Shown here piece by piece: positions 62,120 to 64,000 of a stretch of 64,000 bases of DNA. A model generated the notes under the pieces. It was given only the letters and a program-made list of their open reading frames with translations, was not told the DNA's origin and searched no databases. This DNA is from CBFIDE01 sp965661265. GTDB taxonomy: Bacteria > Bacteroidota > Bacteroidia > Flavobacteriales > Schleiferiaceae. The stretch is from NCBI GenBank assembly GCA_965661265.1, contig CBFIDE010000008.1:1-64000 (forward strand), given 5' to 3'. Position numbers and translations under genes: made by a program. Each line of letters opens with the position of its first letter. Position 1 is the first letter of the stretch.

Positions 62120-62593
62120 ATGCTGAACCTGATAGGAGTACATGAGTGTAAGATGGATGCTAAGGGCAGGGTAATGATACCTTCTGCTCTTAAGAAGCAA
62201 CTTATGCCTATGCTTGATAAAGGTTTTGTGGTAAAGCGTTCTGTTTTTCAAAATTGCCTTGAGCTATACCCAATGGCAGAATGGAACAAGGTGATGAACA
62301 AAGTGAACAGACTAAATCGCTTTGTAAAAAAGAATAATGACTTTATCAGGATGTTTACTGCGGGCGTAAAAACAGTAGAATTAGACTCTAACGCAAGACT
62401 AAACATATCTAAGGACCTGGTAAACTATGCAACTTTAAGCTCTGAATTGGTTCTGGCCTCTGCTGCCGGAATGATTGAAATTTGGAATAAAGAAGCTTAC
62501 GAGAAAAGCCTAAATGACCCTAGTGTTGATTTTGGCAGTTTGGCAGAAGATGTGATGGGAAGCCTAAACGATGCGGACAATGAGTTATCATAA
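62120..62593 (+). CDS. mraZ: Transcriptional regulator MraZ
   Basis: A 157-residue protein with two SpoVT/AbrB-like domains. The DXXXR marks of both are visible: KMDAKGRVMIPSALK near 11-25 and LDSNARLNISKDL near 93-105. MraZ forms rings that bind repeats in front of its own promoter, which are present at 62049-62078. It is the first gene of the division and cell-wall cluster and overlaps rsmH by 23 bp. Confidence 0.95.
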   Translation: MLNLIGVHECKMDAKGRVMIPSALKKQLMPMLDKGFVVKRSVFQNCLELYPMAEWNKVMNKVNRLNRFVKKNNDFIRMFTAGVKTVELDSNARLNISKDLVNYATLSSELVLASAAGMIEIWNKEAYEKSLNDPSVDFGSLAEDVMGSLNDADNELS

Positions 62594-63488
62594 TCCGGTT
62601 CTATTAGACGAATGTATTGAAGGCCTAAACATTAACCCTAGCGGCATCTATGCCGACCTTACATTTGGTGGTGGCGGTCATTCTAAAGTTATTCTAGATC
62701 AATTAAAAGATGGGCATCTTTACGGTTTTGACCAAGATACTGATGCGCATAACAATACTCTTGAACACCCCAACTTCACGCTCATCAAAGGAAATTTCAG
62801 ATATCTAAAGAAGCTCTTAAGACTTCAAGGTGTAAGGAAAATTGATGGAATTCTAGCGGACCTAGGAATATCCTCTCATCAAATTGATGAAGCTACAAGA
62901 GGATTCAGCCTAAGATTTGAAGGCCCTCTAGATATGAGGATGAATCAGGCTTTAAGCTTCAACGCGGCAGATTTAGTAAACACTTATACTCAAGAAGAAA
63001 TTACTAGAGTTCTAAAAGACTTTGGCGAATTTGGGAACGCATGGCATATCGCAGGTAAAATTGTTGTTTCAAGAGAATGCAAAAAAATTGAAACAACTGA
63101 AGACCTAAAACAGTGTATCATATCATTTGCCCCTAGAAATAAGCACGGTCAATTCTGGGCCAGAATCTTTCAGGCGTTTAGAATTGAGGTAAATGAAGAG
63201 ATTAAAGCATTAGAAGAAATGCTTCTGCAAACTTCTGAAGTGTTGAAACCTGAAGGCAGACTTGTAGTTATCTCCTATCATTCCTTAGAGGATAGACCTG
63301 TAAAAAACTTCCTGAGATCAGGAAAAATAAACGGCGAACAGGAAAAAGACTTTTTCGGTAAACTAATTCGCCCATTTGAACCCGTTAACAGAAAACCTAT
63401 TCTTCCAACAGAGGAGGAAATACAAGTGAATCCTAGAGCTAGGAGTGCAAAATTGAGAGTAGCCACCAGAAATCATGACGAAACATGA
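62571..63488 (+). CDS. rsmH: 16S rRNA (cytosine1402-N4)-methyltransferase RsmH
   Basis: RsmH (MraW) methylates C1402 of 16S rRNA in the 30S P site. The 305-residue sequence shows YHNPVLLDECIEGL near 5-18, the SAM site ADLTFGGGGHSKVIL near 29-43, GILADLGISSHQID near 93-106 and the C-terminal VVISYHSLEDRPVK near 233-246. The ATG used lies inside the end of mraZ; an in-frame ATG three codons later (MSYHNP) is also possible. It overlaps the next gene by 4 bp. Confidence 0.97.
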   Translation: MRTMSYHNPVLLDECIEGLNINPSGIYADLTFGGGGHSKVILDQLKDGHLYGFDQDTDAHNNTLEHPNFTLIKGNFRYLKKLLRLQGVRKIDGILADLGISSHQIDEATRGFSLRFEGPLDMRMNQALSFNAADLVNTYTQEEITRVLKDFGEFGNAWHIAGKIVVSRECKKIETTEDLKQCIISFAPRNKHGQFWARIFQAFRIEVNEEIKALEEMLLQTSEVLKPEGRLVVISYHSLEDRPVKNFLRSGKINGEQEKDFFGKLIRPFEPVNRKPILPTEEEIQVNPRARSAKLRVATRNHDET

Positions 63489-63811
63489 AAAAGGTATCTG
63501 GATATTTTCAAAAAGTATTTACCGGTCAATTTTTGGCTTCTGAACAGTGGCTAAGCAATTGGCCATTTATTATTTTCTTGAGTCTGCTAGCACTTGTGAT
63601 GATAAACAGTAGTCATCAAGCAGAGCGCAAAGTACATGAGATCGCAAAGCTAAAAAAGGAACTCAAAGAATTAAACTCTGAATTCTTAGATACAAGATCT
63701 AGACTGATGCAAGAAAGTCTAGAATCTAAAGTTGTTGGTCAGGCAAGCCTAATGGGTCTGGAACAAGCCAACACTCCGCCTATTCTTCTAATCGAAAATA
63801 CAGAAGAATGA
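63485..63811 (+). CDS. FtsL-like cell division membrane protein
   Basis: A 108-residue bitopic membrane protein with a cytoplasmic part of about 25 residues, one membrane helix near 27-43 (WPFIIFLSLLALVMIN), and a coiled-coil region near 44-85 (HEIAKLKKELKELNSEFLD). Position between rsmH and the FtsI-type gene, size and layout identify it as the Bacteroidota FtsL equivalent, although sequence similarity to FtsL is inherently weak. Both ends overlap neighbours (ATGA type). Confidence 0.82.
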   Translation: MKKVSGYFQKVFTGQFLASEQWLSNWPFIIFLSLLALVMINSSHQAERKVHEIAKLKKELKELNSEFLDTRSRLMQESLESKVVGQASLMGLEQANTPPILLIENTEE

Positions 63812-64000
63812 GCGACGATAAAAACTTGAGCAAAAGAGCCTTTATTGCCTACCTACCCTTTATGTGTATTGCGCTTTTGGTTCTAATTAAACTGGTTATT
63901 ATTCAATTTATTGAAGGACCAGCTTTGAGAGCTGAAACTAATAGAGATGTAATCAAAGAAGTGATAATTCCGGCAGATCGTGGAAACATATATTCTTTTG
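63808..64000 (+). CDS. ftsI: Penicillin-binding protein FtsI, N-terminal part (runs off the window)
   Basis: The first 64 codons are present from the ATG at 63808, which overlaps the ftsL-like stop (ATGA). The fragment reads MSDDKNLSKRAFIAYLPFM, a membrane helix near 12-31, then FIEGPALRAETNRDV and the characteristic IPADRGNIYS segment of the class B PBP N-terminal domain. FtsI is the septal transpeptidase. The catalytic domain lies outside the window. Confidence 0.9.
   Translation, partial: MSDDKNLSKRAFIAYLPFMCIALLVLIKLVIIQFIEGPALRAETNRDVIKEVIIPADRGNIYSF

Overview
The window is a 64 kb piece of a low-GC (roughly 36 percent by eye) Bacteroidota chromosome, most likely Flavobacteriales or a close relative. 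The evidence is gldA, gldB and gldC, a type IX secretion (T9SS) style trio of TonB-dependent receptor, giant secreted protein and PorV-like barrel, several other SusC/CarboxypepD_reg-type TonB receptors, DUF4249 and PorT-family proteins, an isolated atpDC pair, a MraZ-RsmH-FtsL-FtsI cluster beside nadE/gldBC, and promoters of the Bacteroidetes type (TTTG, about 19-20 nt, TAnnTTTG). Species-level placement is not possible by reading alone.

Layout. 0.1-4.0 kb: + strand run of flavin reductase, DUF3127 protein, short-chain fatty acid transporter, Aat and a membrane protein. 4.0-7.2 kb: - strand OppC-type permease and Prc-type protease. 7.3-13.5 kb: + strand TonB receptor with DUF4249 lipoprotein, MscS channel, - strand glycosyltransferase, + strand ruvC. 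13.5-23.3 kb: - strand HIT protein, greA, and the PorV-like / 1357-aa secreted protein / 1214-aa TonB receptor trio. 23.5-30.7 kb: degenerate Rieske lipoprotein, T9SS cargo with a coupled 60-aa membrane peptide, atpDC, ribF, LRR protein, era. 30.8-38.5 kb: a candidate orphan small transcript, two TonB receptors, a TPP riboswitch, then kinase, PnuT-like transporter, YkoF-like thiamine-binding protein, PcrB and a PPTase. 38.5-44.1 kb: ahcY, two broken signalling genes, initiator tRNA-Met with a duplicated 3' end plus terminator, and sparse, AT-rich DNA with small orphan genes. 44.1-49.7 kb: a two-domain PLP enzyme, YitT protein, pirin, a pair of hairpin repeats, an epimerase-like protein and a MazG-like hydrolase. 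49.7-58.4 kb: DTD, P4-type phosphatase, RsgA, a TPR histidine kinase/LuxR regulator operon with an unknown protein, gldA, der and a second LuxR regulator. 58.5-64 kb: nadE, PorT-like protein, gldB, gldC, engB, and the start of the division/cell-wall (dcw) cluster with a MraZ operator.

Themes. Thiamine uptake is the clearest local system: a TPP riboswitch with its own promoter controls one TonB receptor, while the probable inner-membrane transporter, periplasmic or cytosolic binding protein and kinase lie directly upstream in the same orientation. Surface secretion and gliding are represented by gldABC, PorV-like and CTD-bearing proteins. The 39.9-44.1 kb interval looks like an eroded accessory site around a tRNA gene. 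I found no CRISPR array, complete insertion sequence, prophage or rRNA.
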